In this document: piece after piece, positions 28,301 through 36,395 of the stretch
How the letters are laid out: the number at the start of each line of letters is the position of its first letter
Position numbering within the stretch: the stretch's first letter is position 1
Assembly (NCBI RefSeq): GCF_001886735.1
Contig: NZ_CP018076.1
Location: 2,666,001-2,730,000 of the forward strand
Source of the DNA: Sulfitobacter alexandrii
GTDB taxonomy: Bacteria; Pseudomonadota; Alphaproteobacteria; Rhodobacterales; Rhodobacteraceae
DNA length: 64,000 nt
Direction: 5' to 3'
Position numbers and translations under genes: made by a program
Notes under the pieces: generated by a model
Seen by the model: the letters and a program-made list of their open reading frames with translations, nothing else
Told to the model about the DNA's origin: nothing
Databases searched by the model: none

Positions 28301-28716
28301 CCAACGCCGTTGATCCCGACAAGCAACTCGTCGAGGCTCAGTGTTTCGGCAAAGATCTCGAACTCGGCCTCGGTCACCTCTTCCGAGGCCCGCAGGTAGG
28401 CGGCCAGTCCCTTGAGGCTTTGCAGGTAGGTCTGCATGCGGTGCTGAAGGTTCTCGACACCTTCCTCGGTGAGATGCGCGAACTCCGTCTCGGCTTTCAG
28501 GCGGATCTGATTGAGGTTCAGGCCGAAAAGAGCGATCGTGACCACAAGGCACGCGGCTCCCAGCAGCAGCTCAAGTTTCCTCATCGGCGCTTCACCATGC
28601 CCACTTGCTACCCGCTCAATGACCGGACCCTTCAGATCCTTGTTTTCCGAAGTCTCTCGACGGAAACCTTGCGCTTCGGTTGCCTCTAGTTCTAGTAGTT
28701 TAATGGACTCTGTCAA
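25369..28716 (-). CDS. CHASE-domain hybrid sensor histidine kinase with PAS repeats and receiver
   Basis: This large membrane kinase has up to 1115 residues. A first helix near 46-63 is followed by a periplasmic CHASE domain (about 70-290; GINGVGMIEPV and DHFIITRIAPLARN are typical) and a second helix (about 340-360). Three PAS regions follow, then HisKA (H near 763 in VSHELRTPLTS), HATPase_c (STGLGLNIAKRIV) and a C-terminal receiver (VIILDWALPDGDA, D near 1047). The start may be the internal MRKLELLLGA at 28584. CHASE domains sense small extracellular molecules. It could feed the Hpt protein and receiver at 21.8-23.1 kb. Confidence 0.9.
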   Translation of the reverse strand: MTESIKLLELEATEAQGFRRETSENKDLKGPVIERVASGHGEAPMRKLELLLGAACLVVTIALFGLNLNQIRLKAETEFAHLTEEGVENLQHRMQTYLQSLKGLAAYLRASEEVTEAEFEIFAETLSLDELLVGINGVGMIEPVKSENLERFLGNTRVQTRSSFDVHPKTPGPDHFIITRIAPLARNIEALGLDITFEEGRREAARRARQTGEPQLTPRILLVQDETKQPGFLLLLPVWDTLFVPEQGGTIQGEFLGWVYAPFIGQRLLTDLSPNQGRGYHIRVYDGPEADPENIIFDSAAGELEAGSIGIYANTYTIMNYGRPWTLEFRSTPLFDSYFPRNTAFGVMAAGILLTAMLLFLIRSLAARSEALAQVADLRARQVSAQEEANRAVVHNAVIPVFILNAEQQILFANQAAHDCFGYPPQSLIDLRFDDLVTDLSALSEDQMFNATGTRRDGTGLILDLQRNAWVTHEGAERITAIVRDMTGEYEAIEETAEMKTRYDRALQGARIGVFDIDLRTGKSEVSDTWRQIMGFVTEEDNADTQTTFLSRVHPDDLPILEKADRDCIEQRTPRSIAEYRVKVGEDTWRWMRSDAVVVERDEAGRALRMIGAQTDVTKLRHERNALEASEKQFRQVFTSAPIGMVLLDEGGKFHGVNPAFCALCGYDEATLVADLRMSDVLPREEIKAIASRLAEMLGSGASQVYSGQHRFIHRSGEERWCLLHISWFFDRNAGRNAFIAQVNDITELKKVEQMKNEFVATVSHELRTPLTSIKGALGLIGAMDDFEVPAKVERLLEIARNNADNLADIVNDILDLEKISSGEIAFDFQRTSMNEIISEAVEEMGPYAVAHRNTLTLDLPRAPLRVSADPGRTRQVLANLISNACKYSDPNTQVLIKAEEVADQVIVYVQNTGPAIPESFRHRIFDAFTQADGSDTRTKGSTGLGLNIAKRIVRRHEGEIGFESTGQGVTVFWFTYPLDQQAVQDDTPPEARRVSRTGKLDVLHVEDDSDFAEVLQSGLSDVARIHHVRSIAEARIEIARHKLDVIILDWALPDGDAAILLDEIAALDHPVRVVGLSSDGERGQDGRVSANLVKSRAEMRTIAEHVLGGQIKAS

Positions 28717-28977
28717 ACTTCAAACCTGAAAGATCGGAACGCGATGTGCCGATTCTGCACCACATCCATTGGATGTTGGCTCTCCTGTATCTCTACCATA
28801 GATTGATATTTTCGCGCCGGTCTGCACGGCAAAGGCGCAGCGCAGCCCCGATTTCCCTCGGGCAGGCCGCGCGGCGCCCGATTTGACTGCGACAGGTGCA
28901 CAAAGCGCGGGCAGTCCCGGCCTGCCGCCTTGCACCGCCCTCGGGCGTGGGTGACTATGACGCAGGGGACCGTTTGC

Positions 28978-30420
28978 ATGTCAGCCGATCACAAGAACAG
29001 GCAGAAACGCACCGTCACCGCGCCTTTTCCCGGGGCCTCCGAGGCAGCCGAATTCATGGACCGCGACCTCGAACTGGCGCAGATGGAGGACGTTTTCCAG
29101 CGTGCGCTCGCGGGGCAGGTCGCGATGGCCGAGGTCCGGGGCGTGCCGGGTATCGGCAAATCACGCCTGCTACGGGAATTTCTGCGAACCTTGCCGCGTG
29201 ACCGGGTCCGACGGCTCGATGCTGCGTGCCGGGCCGAGGGTCGGGGCCAGCCCTTCCTCCCCTTCATCGAAATGTTCCGTGCCGCCCTTCACCTGCCTGC
29301 CGACGCGCCTCCCGCCCGGATCAGGCGCGGCGCGGATCGCCTGCTGGCAAGGTGCGGTCTCGCGCCGGGGCCCGCGCTGCGCGGTCTGTCGGTGCTGCTG
29401 AACGGAAGCGACGAGGCGAACGACGGCCCCGATGTGGCCGGCGCGCGCCTGCGTCAAGGCATCGTGGATCTGATCGCGGCGGCCTGTCGACAGCGCCCCG
29501 TCGTGCTCACGGTGGAGAACCTGCACCTCGCCGATGCCGGCACCCTCGACGTGATCGAGCGGCTTCTGACGCTGGACAAGGACATGCCCCTTCTCCTGCT
29601 GGTGACCTGCACGCCGGACTTCCAGCCCGCCTGGCTGTTGCATGCGCGGGCCACGCGCATCCTGCCCAAGCCCCTAGGGGACAGGGCGGTCGCGGCGGTG
29701 GTCAGCTCTGCGATGTCTGGCAGACCCCATGCACCCAACCTGGTCGACAGGGCCACGGCGGCGGCCGGTGGCAATCCGCTGCACGCGGAACAGATCGGGC
29801 GGCTTCTGGCGCGCACGGGCGGCGATGGGGAAGGCAGGGACGGCCCGGTGGTTCCACGGACCCTGAACGCCACGGTCGCCGCGCGGATCGATGCGCTGGG
29901 GCCCGACTGCCGGCGCCATGTGCAGGCCGCATCGGTGATGGGCATGTGGTACGATCCCGATGTCATCGCCGAGGTGACAAGGAAGGGCGGCCCGCCGGGA
30001 CCGCCCCCCTGGCAGGAGGCGATCGACGAGGCGCTGATCCTGCCCCTGCCCGGCGGCCATCGCTTCACGCACCCAAGCGTGCAGCAGGCGATCTTCGAGA
30101 CGCTGACCGACCGCCAGCGGCGAGCGCTTCACGGGCGCATTGCCCAAGCGCTTGGACACCACGGCAACGATCTTTCGGCGCCTTCGATACGCGCGCATCA
30201 CTTCTATGCGGCCGGTATGGCCGACGACGCGGTACGCCATCTCGTCGTAGCCGGCCGGCACAACCTCCGCCTGTTCGCGCTGGAGAGCGCTGACGCCCTG
30301 TTCCAACGGGCCATGGACCTGATCGAGGACAACGCGCTCACCCCTCGCCGGCTGTCATGGGCCGCCTGTTTTCGGACTGGTTCGAGGTGCTGCACTGGCG
30401 CGGCGCGTCGGGGCGGATGA
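28978..30420 (+). CDS. AAA ATPase domain protein, N-terminal part of a split ATPase-TPR gene
   Basis: This protein resembles the STAND-like AAA modules found behind adenylate/guanylate cyclases and LuxR-type regulators. Walker A GVPGIGKS is at 55-62, the Walker B-like PVVLTVENLHLAD around 168-180, and the winged-helix or arm region follows (ARIDALGPDCRRHVQAASVM). No cyclase or HTH domain is present. The last 25 residues (SWAACFRTGSRCCTGAARRG) look out of frame. The natural continuation is in the -1 frame and begins at 30357, so this is either a frameshifted gene or two overlapping genes. Confidence 0.75.
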   Translation: MSADHKNRQKRTVTAPFPGASEAAEFMDRDLELAQMEDVFQRALAGQVAMAEVRGVPGIGKSRLLREFLRTLPRDRVRRLDAACRAEGRGQPFLPFIEMFRAALHLPADAPPARIRRGADRLLARCGLAPGPALRGLSVLLNGSDEANDGPDVAGARLRQGIVDLIAAACRQRPVVLTVENLHLADAGTLDVIERLLTLDKDMPLLLLVTCTPDFQPAWLLHARATRILPKPLGDRAVAAVVSSAMSGRPHAPNLVDRATAAAGGNPLHAEQIGRLLARTGGDGEGRDGPVVPRTLNATVAARIDALGPDCRRHVQAASVMGMWYDPDVIAEVTRKGGPPGPPPWQEAIDEALILPLPGGHRFTHPSVQQAIFETLTDRQRRALHGRIAQALGHHGNDLSAPSIRAHHFYAAGMADDAVRHLVVAGRHNLRLFALESADALFQRAMDLIEDNALTPRRLSWAACFRTGSRCCTGAARRGG

Positions 30421-31547
30421 TATCGCTGTCCGACCGCCACCGCGCGCGACTGGCACAGCTCGAGACCGTGCCCGAGGAGGCAAAGGTGCTGACGCTCCTC
30501 GGAACGGCCCATCGCCGCGCCGGGCGGTTTGACCGGGCAGCCGCGCTGTTCGAGCGGGCACAGGCCATCGGGGAGCGGAGCGGCGACAGGGAGGCGATCA
30601 CCGACGCCGCGCTGGGTCTGATGGCACAGCATTGCACCGCCCCCGGCCCGGGGTTCCCGGACGACCTGCGCGACACGACACATCGGATCGTCCAACTCTG
30701 GGACGGCACGCCGCCAGCAGGCGACCGCCTCCGGCTCGACGTTCTCGACTGCTGGGGCAGCCTCCTGAGGGGCGACGTGGATCGCGCCCTCGAAAAGGGC
30801 CGCGCGTTGCAGGCACAGGGCAAGGCGAAAGTCTTGCCCGCCGCACAGACCCACGGGGCGCTCTACATGGCGATTGGCGAGGCGCTTGGCGGAAACTGGC
30901 AGTCTGGCCGATCACTGGCGGAACAGGGGGCACAGTCCGCTGTCAGTGAGCCGGACCGCCTGATGGCACTGTGCGTCGCGGCGCTGTGCAGCGCCATGAC
31001 CGGGGACGCCGAAGGCGGCCTGCGTCGGCTTCGACACCTGAGGCAGGATATCCATGGCCTCGGCCTTGAAGGGCTTGCACCCCCGGTGGAGGCGGCCATC
31101 GGGTTCGCCCAAACGGTTCAGGGCGATCTCGCGGATGGGGTGCTGCGCATCGAGAACGCCATCGCCCGGGCGCGAAAGGCCGGTGCGGTTCAGGTCGCGG
31201 CACTGGGGCATGTCGCCCTCGGCACGATCTACCGCACTATCGGGCCGAGCGGCGGCCCGCAGGGCCTTGCCAGCGTGGCACGCAACGCCGGGTTCCTGAT
31301 CCGCCGGGCACCTTTCGCCCGGTCCCAGTCGCTGTCACACTTCGACCGGGCGGCAGAGCTCGGCCGCGATGCGGAACTGCAGGGCGTGATCGCGCTGGCC
31401 CTGCACGGCAGGGCAATGACCCTGCTGTCACGGCGAAGGCCGCAAGCCGCGCGCGCGGCACTGGAGGCGGCGTTGACTGCCACCCGCACCATCCGGTGGT
31501 CAGGGCTTGCCCGGCGGATCGAAAAGGATCTGACCGCGCTGGACTGA
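30357..31547 (+). CDS. TPR-like helical repeat protein, C-terminal part of the split ATPase-TPR gene
   Basis: This 396-residue helical-repeat protein has TPR-like pairs, for example VLTLLGTAHRRAGRFDRAAA and ALFERAQAIGERSGD. The ATG at 30357 lies inside the preceding frame with no good Shine-Dalgarno. The -1 frame is closed by a TGA at 30321-30323, so any join must occur between 30324 and about 30420. In relatives the ATPase and repeats are one chain, so this is probably the second half of a broken or recoded gene. Confidence 0.7.
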   Translation: MGRLFSDWFEVLHWRGASGRMISLSDRHRARLAQLETVPEEAKVLTLLGTAHRRAGRFDRAAALFERAQAIGERSGDREAITDAALGLMAQHCTAPGPGFPDDLRDTTHRIVQLWDGTPPAGDRLRLDVLDCWGSLLRGDVDRALEKGRALQAQGKAKVLPAAQTHGALYMAIGEALGGNWQSGRSLAEQGAQSAVSEPDRLMALCVAALCSAMTGDAEGGLRRLRHLRQDIHGLGLEGLAPPVEAAIGFAQTVQGDLADGVLRIENAIARARKAGAVQVAALGHVALGTIYRTIGPSGGPQGLASVARNAGFLIRRAPFARSQSLSHFDRAAELGRDAELQGVIALALHGRAMTLLSRRRPQAARAALEAALTATRTIRWSGLARRIEKDLTALD

Positions 31548-31551
31548 CAGG

Positions 31552-31938
31552 TCAGCCCCAGACGAGCCAGGCCCAGAGCATCGCGACATAGGTCAGCTGG
31601 TGCATCAGCTGGTCCACACCGAAGGCCCGCCAATAGCCTGCCTGGTCCGGCCCCTGCCCCGACCGCGCGCCGTGCCGCCCCTTGAGCCAGTCGATATGGA
31701 AATGGGCGACCCCCTCGGCCAGGCAGATCACGGCAGCCACCGCAGGCGCGGCACCGACCAGCAGAAACGCGACAAGGGACATCGCCGCGTGCAACCCCGC
31801 GTGCTGGGCACGCCCCACGTGGACATAGCGCGCCTTGTCCCGCAGCATCCTCTGCGTCTGAAGGAAGTAGTCGGCGAACAGGTGTTTCACCTGCAGAAGC
31901 GTCAGCAAGAGCAGCATCGCCTGCATTTCGGTCGTCAC
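31552..31938 (-). CDS. DUF3307 membrane protein
   Basis: This small membrane protein has three to four helices and DUF3307 features (LQVKHLFADYFLQTQRML, then AHFHIDWLKGRHG). The start is uncertain. GTG at 31938 is favoured because AGGAGG lies about ten bases upstream; an ATG at 31926 and an upstream start at 31986 are alternatives. DUF3307 proteins are uncharacterised, with histidines in the first and last helices. It is convergent with the TPR gene, five bases away. Confidence 0.8.
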   Translation of the reverse strand: MTTEMQAMLLLLTLLQVKHLFADYFLQTQRMLRDKARYVHVGRAQHAGLHAAMSLVAFLLVGAAPAVAAVICLAEGVAHFHIDWLKGRHGARSGQGPDQAGYWRAFGVDQLMHQLTYVAMLWAWLVWG

Positions 31939-32042
31939 GCGGGAAACCCTCCTGAACTGCCCAAGCTTAACGCGCGAACGCGCCATCGCAAATCATTTGA
32001 TCTGGCGGCGTGCAAGTTGCTAACCTCCGGAGTTGATCCCGC

Positions 32043-35000
32043 CTGAACCGGGCCGCCGCATTTCTTTGCCTTTTTTGGAAATTTCCGATAGAACGCTCTC
32101 TCTTTTCCTTCATATGGAAGCACTCCAGGCGGGACCAACTGGTTCTGCTGCTGGTCACTCTGTCGCTTTTTCCGCTGCTCTACCTCACGCTTGAACTGCC
32201 CAAGCGGATCATCAACGATGCCATCGGCGCCCAGAGCGACACGGTCGAGGTCTGGGGATACCAGGTCGGGCAGATCACGTTCCTCATGGCGCTGTGCGGA
32301 TTGTTCCTGTTGTCGGTGCTTCTGCACGGCATGATGAAAATGCGCATCAACACCATGAAGGGGGTGCTGTCGGAACGCCTGCTGCGGCGTCTGCGGTTCA
32401 CGCTGATCGCCCGCATCCTGCGGTTTCCCGCGCCCTATTTCGAACGGACGAGTCAGGGCGAACTGGTTTCCATGGTGACCTCCGAGGCAGAGCCGATGGG
32501 CGGGCTCATGGGCGATGCGCTCGCCCAGCCGGTGCTGCAGGCGGGCCAGATGGCGACGATCCTCGCGTTCCTGTTCCTGCAGAGTTTCGCGTTCGGGGTG
32601 GCGGCCTGCGCGCTGATCCCGCTTCAGGCGTGGCTGATCCCGCGCCTGCAAAGACACATCAACCAGCTGAACAAGCGCCGGGTGATCGAGGTGAGGGCCC
32701 TCGCCGCCGAGATCGGGGAAAGCGCCGCGGGCGCCTCCACCCTGCGCACCAATGGCGGCTGGCGCTACCGGTTGGCGTTGATCTCGGACCGGCTGGGGCG
32801 GCTTTACGCCATCCGGTTCGAGATCTTCCAGAAGAAGTTCTTCATGAAGTTCATCAACAACTTCATCGGACAGCTCACCCCCTTCTTCTTCTACAGCATC
32901 GGGGGTTACCTCGCGATCACCGGGGACATCACGGTGGGCGCGCTGGTGGCGGCGCTGGCGGCCTACAAGGATCTCGCCAGCCCCTGGAAGGAACTGCTCG
33001 ACTATTACAACCAGACGCAGGACATGGCAGTCCGGTGGGAGACCATCACCGAGCGCTTCGCCCCTCCCGGCATGATCGACGACAGGTTGTTCGAGGGATA
33101 TCCCGATACCCTGCCCTCCCTCGCCGGCGATATCGACCTGAACGGCGTGTCGGTCGAGGACGCGGACGGCAATGCGGTGCTGGACGGGATCACGGCGACC
33201 TTTCCGCGGGGCAGCACCGTGGGGATCAGCGCGCCCAGCGACGAGGATCGCCGCGCAATCGCGGCCCTGCTCACGCGCGAGGTCATGCCCGCCAGCGGCA
33301 GCGTCGTCGTGGCGGGCCACCCGCTGGACCAGTTGCACCAGGCCACCATCGCCGCCCGGATCGGGCATGCGTCCTCGAACCCGGTCCTTTTCCAGGGAAA
33401 TCTGGGCGAAAACATCAACATGGCCCTTCGCCGCGCGCCGCGCGATGCGGCCCACGGGCCGGATGCCCATGAAAGCGCCCGCACGGGCAACAGCCCCGAC
33501 CCCCTGAGCGCGGACTGGCTGGACATGTCGGCGGCAGGTGCCGCGAGCGTGGAAGAGCTTGGGACCTGGTGGATGAGCCTTGTGCGGGGCATGGGCATCG
33601 AGGACACGCTGCTGCGCCGGGCGACGGACCTGCGCCTTTATCCCGACGCGCACCCTCACCTTGCAGCCGCGCTGGTGGAGCTGCGCGGCCCGGTTGCCGA
33701 ACGGATCGCGACCGCAGGGCTTTCGGCCCAGGTCGGGTTCTTCGACCCGCAGACCTACACGACGACCATGCCACTGGCCGAAAACCTGCTGTTCGCCACC
33801 CCCCGCGTCCCGGTCACCGCGACCCTGCTGGCCCAGCAAACCGACTTCATGGCCCTGCTGGACCAGTTGCAGCTGGAAGCGGACCTGCTCAACCTCGCGG
33901 CGGACCTTGTCGAACTGTTGCGCCAGATCTTCGGGCACGACGGCACCGACCATCCGCTGTTCCGCAAGCTGGGGCTCGACCCCAAAACCTATGGCGCGGC
34001 ACTGGACCTGCTGCCGCGGCACCGGCGGAACGAGCCGTTGGACCCGGAACAGAAGGCCCGGCTGCTCGCCGTTCCCTTCGTGATCCCCGCCGAGAAGATC
34101 GGCACCGCCTTCCCGGACATCATCGACCGCGTGCTCGAGATGCGGGCGCAGCACGGCGCCGCGCTGCGGGACAGCATGGCAGGCGTTTTCCTGCCCCTCG
34201 ATCGCGCCGCGCCGATCGAGGGGATGACAGTTCTCGAAAACGCCCTTTTCGGCAAGCTGCCGGAGGGGAGCGACAGCGACGCGGTACAGGGGCTGGTCAT
34301 GGACCTGCTGAGGGAAGAAGGGCTGGACAGCGCCGTTCTGCGCCTGCTTTTCGACCTGCCGCTCACGCTGGGAGGCGCGAACCTGTCGGCGCAACTCAGC
34401 GAGCCGCTCGCGCTCAGCCGCGCGGCGATCAAGCGCCCCGACATCCTGATCCTCGACAATGTGCTGGCCAGCTACGGCGCCGACCAGCGCAGCGGGCTGC
34501 ACGACCGGCTGCGCGCGCTGCTGCCCGAAACGACGATCGTCTGCCTCGCGTCCGGCTTTGACGAGGCGGAGGTCTTCGACCGGCGGTTCGTGGTGCAGCA
34601 GGGGCGGCTTTCGTCCCTCGCCACCGAGGTGGAAGAGACCGGGGACAGGACCGTCAGCACAGACCTCGCGCGCAAGCTGCGCGCGCTGGAACGAACAGAC
34701 CTCTTTGCCGGACTGGCACGCAAGCAGTTGCGCCTGCTGGCCTTCGGGGCGCGCTGGTACGAGGCGCAGGCGGGCGAGGTGGTGTTCCGCAAGGGCGACG
34801 ATCCGGACAGCGGCGCCTATCTCATCCTCTCGGGCGAGGCCGATCTGCTGCTGCCGCAGGAAGACGGCGAGGACCGGCTCATCACCACGTCGGGGCCCGG
34901 CGCGCTGGTGGGGGAACTCGGCCTGATCCGCAACGTCCCCCGCGCGCTCGACATGCGTGCCGCGACGGACCTGACGTGCCTGCGCATCGGCAAGGAGGAG

Positions 35001-35072
35001 TTTCTCGCCGTGGTCGAAAACGACGCCTCGACCGCCTACAAGATCCTGCAGGTTGTGGCAGGCTACGTCTGA
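32043..35072 (+). CDS. ABC-exporter-like protein with degenerate, enlarged NBD and C-terminal cyclic-nucleotide-binding domain
   Basis: The protein has about 1000 residues. An N-terminal ABC type-1 transmembrane domain (SLFSFIWKHSRRDQLVLL through to DYYNQTQDMAVRW) precedes an NBD-like region whose Walker A is replaced (VGISAPSDEDRRA instead of GxxGxGKS). A Q-loop-like PVLFQGNLGENI follows, then an insertion of about 250-300 residues. The C-motif reads ANLSAQLSEPLALSRA, and Walker B is DILILDNV with N for the catalytic E. A cNMP-binding domain ends it (GEVVFRKGDDPDSGAYLIL). Coding sequence continues upstream of the first ATG (32286) to about 32043 with no ATG, GTG or TTG; CTG at 32043 has GGAG about ten bases before it. 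From memory, related proteins occur in other Rhodobacteraceae. Substrate and energetics are unknown. Confidence 0.8.
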   Translation: MNRAAAFLCLFWKFPIERSLFSFIWKHSRRDQLVLLLVTLSLFPLLYLTLELPKRIINDAIGAQSDTVEVWGYQVGQITFLMALCGLFLLSVLLHGMMKMRINTMKGVLSERLLRRLRFTLIARILRFPAPYFERTSQGELVSMVTSEAEPMGGLMGDALAQPVLQAGQMATILAFLFLQSFAFGVAACALIPLQAWLIPRLQRHINQLNKRRVIEVRALAAEIGESAAGASTLRTNGGWRYRLALISDRLGRLYAIRFEIFQKKFFMKFINNFIGQLTPFFFYSIGGYLAITGDITVGALVAALAAYKDLASPWKELLDYYNQTQDMAVRWETITERFAPPGMIDDRLFEGYPDTLPSLAGDIDLNGVSVEDADGNAVLDGITATFPRGSTVGISAPSDEDRRAIAALLTREVMPASGSVVVAGHPLDQLHQATIAARIGHASSNPVLFQGNLGENINMALRRAPRDAAHGPDAHESARTGNSPDPLSADWLDMSAAGAASVEELGTWWMSLVRGMGIEDTLLRRATDLRLYPDAHPHLAAALVELRGPVAERIATAGLSAQVGFFDPQTYTTTMPLAENLLFATPRVPVTATLLAQQTDFMALLDQLQLEADLLNLAADLVELLRQIFGHDGTDHPLFRKLGLDPKTYGAALDLLPRHRRNEPLDPEQKARLLAVPFVIPAEKIGTAFPDIIDRVLEMRAQHGAALRDSMAGVFLPLDRAAPIEGMTVLENALFGKLPEGSDSDAVQGLVMDLLREEGLDSAVLRLLFDLPLTLGGANLSAQLSEPLALSRAAIKRPDILILDNVLASYGADQRSGLHDRLRALLPETTIVCLASGFDEAEVFDRRFVVQQGRLSSLATEVEETGDRTVSTDLARKLRALERTDLFAGLARKQLRLLAFGARWYEAQAGEVVFRKGDDPDSGAYLILSGEADLLLPQEDGEDRLITTSGPGALVGELGLIRNVPRALDMRAATDLTCLRIGKEEFLAVVENDASTAYKILQVVAGYV

Positions 35073-35102
35073 CGGCGGGCGCACGAGACGCGCGCCCGAT
35101 GC

Positions 35103-36392
35103 TCAGAACAGCAGGTCGGGCAGGAACAGCGCAATGGCGGGAAAGGCCGTGAGAACCGCGATCGCCAGCAGGTGGATGATCCAGTAGGGCACCGTGGCGC
35201 GCGCCACCCGGCCCAGGCTGACCTCGTTCCCCGTCAGGCTGGCCAGCACCGACAGGTTGAGGCCGACCGGGGGCGTGACCTGTCCGATCTCGATCACGAT
35301 GGTGATCATCACGCCGATCCAGATCGGATCGTACCCCAGCCCCACTAGCAGCGGAAAGACCACCGGCAAGGTCATGATCATCAGCGACAGACCGTCGAAG
35401 AAACATCCCAGCACGAGGTACACGAGCACCACCAGCATCAGGATGGTGTAGCGGTCCAGCCCGCTGTCCCCCACCATGCTGAGGATGCGCTGCGGCACGC
35501 CGAGGATGCTCACCGACTGCGCAAGGATCGTCGCCCCCATGACGACGAACCCGATCGCCGCAAAGAGCAGGGTGGCGTGAAACACCGACTCGCCAAGAGA
35601 CCGGAGCGTCAGGTCGCCCCAGATGAAGGAGATCGCGGTGGCCAGCACGACCCCGAGCGCCGCGGCCTCTGTCGGCGTCGCCAGCCCACCGATGATGCTG
35701 CCGATCACGGCAACGATCAGAAGCAGCAGCGGCCAGACCTGCCCCAGCCCGAGGAGCGTTGCGCCAAGCGACTGGTGGCTCGTCTCGCGCGGGGCGACGT
35801 GGGGATGGCGGATCGCCTTGATGGCCACGTAGATCATGAACGCGGCCCCGATCATCAGGCCCGGCACCAGCCCCGCCATGAAAAGACGGCCGATCGAGGT
35901 CTCGGTCAGGGCGCCGAAGATGAGGAAGGACAGGCTCGGCGGGATCAGCAGGCCCAGCGTGCCGCCACCCGCAAGACTGCCGACGATGACGTCCTTGTCG
36001 TATCCGCGCCGCGTCATCTCCGGATAGGCGACGGAGCCGACCGCGGCGGCCGTGGACAGGCTCGAGCCGCTGACCGCGCCAAACATGGTGCAAACCGCGA
36101 TGTTGGTGTGCAGCAGCCCGCCCGGAACCTTGCTGAAAACCGGTGCGAAGGCGGAATAGGCGCGGTTGCTGACCCCGCTGCGCAGCAGGATCTCTCCCAG
36201 CAGGATGAATACCGGCACCGCGCTCAGCGTGAAGGAGTTGAAGACGTTCCAGATCGCATCGACAGCCAGACCCGTGGCGCCATTGGAAAAGACCTGAAGC
36301 AATACCAGCCCGGTCAGGCCCAGCGCCGCGCCCAGCGCCACGCCGGAGGCGGCGGTAGTGACGAGAATTCCGATCAGGGAGGGCCAGAACAC
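35103..36392 (-). CDS. dctM: TRAP transporter large permease (DctM/SiaM type)
   Basis: This 429-residue protein has about 12 transmembrane helices. It is the channel-forming subunit of a tripartite ATP-independent periplasmic importer. Typical stretches include SGSSLSTAAAVGSVAYPEM and GGGTLGLLIPPSLSFLIFG, and VTPPVGLNL in the second half. It is last of three genes (P-Q-M order), three bases after the small permease gene. The substrate is unknown. Confidence 0.93.
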   Translation of the reverse strand: MFWPSLIGILVTTAASGVALGAALGLTGLVLLQVFSNGATGLAVDAIWNVFNSFTLSAVPVFILLGEILLRSGVSNRAYSAFAPVFSKVPGGLLHTNIAVCTMFGAVSGSSLSTAAAVGSVAYPEMTRRGYDKDVIVGSLAGGGTLGLLIPPSLSFLIFGALTETSIGRLFMAGLVPGLMIGAAFMIYVAIKAIRHPHVAPRETSHQSLGATLLGLGQVWPLLLLIVAVIGSIIGGLATPTEAAALGVVLATAISFIWGDLTLRSLGESVFHATLLFAAIGFVVMGATILAQSVSILGVPQRILSMVGDSGLDRYTILMLVVLVYLVLGCFFDGLSLMIMTLPVVFPLLVGLGYDPIWIGVMITIVIEIGQVTPPVGLNLSVLASLTGNEVSLGRVARATVPYWIIHLLAIAVLTAFPAIALFLPDLLF

Positions 36393-36395
36393 GCC

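Noticed and set aside
25357..28689. A 1110-codon plus-strand frame opposite the CHASE kinase
   Set aside because: Antisense shadow of a well-supported kinase gene; composition rich in H, R, D and G without domains.
31935..35084. A 1049-codon open frame on the minus strand opposite the ABC-like gene
   Set aside because: It is antisense to a gene with clear domains. Long antisense frames are common in G+C-rich DNA, and its product has no recognisable motif.
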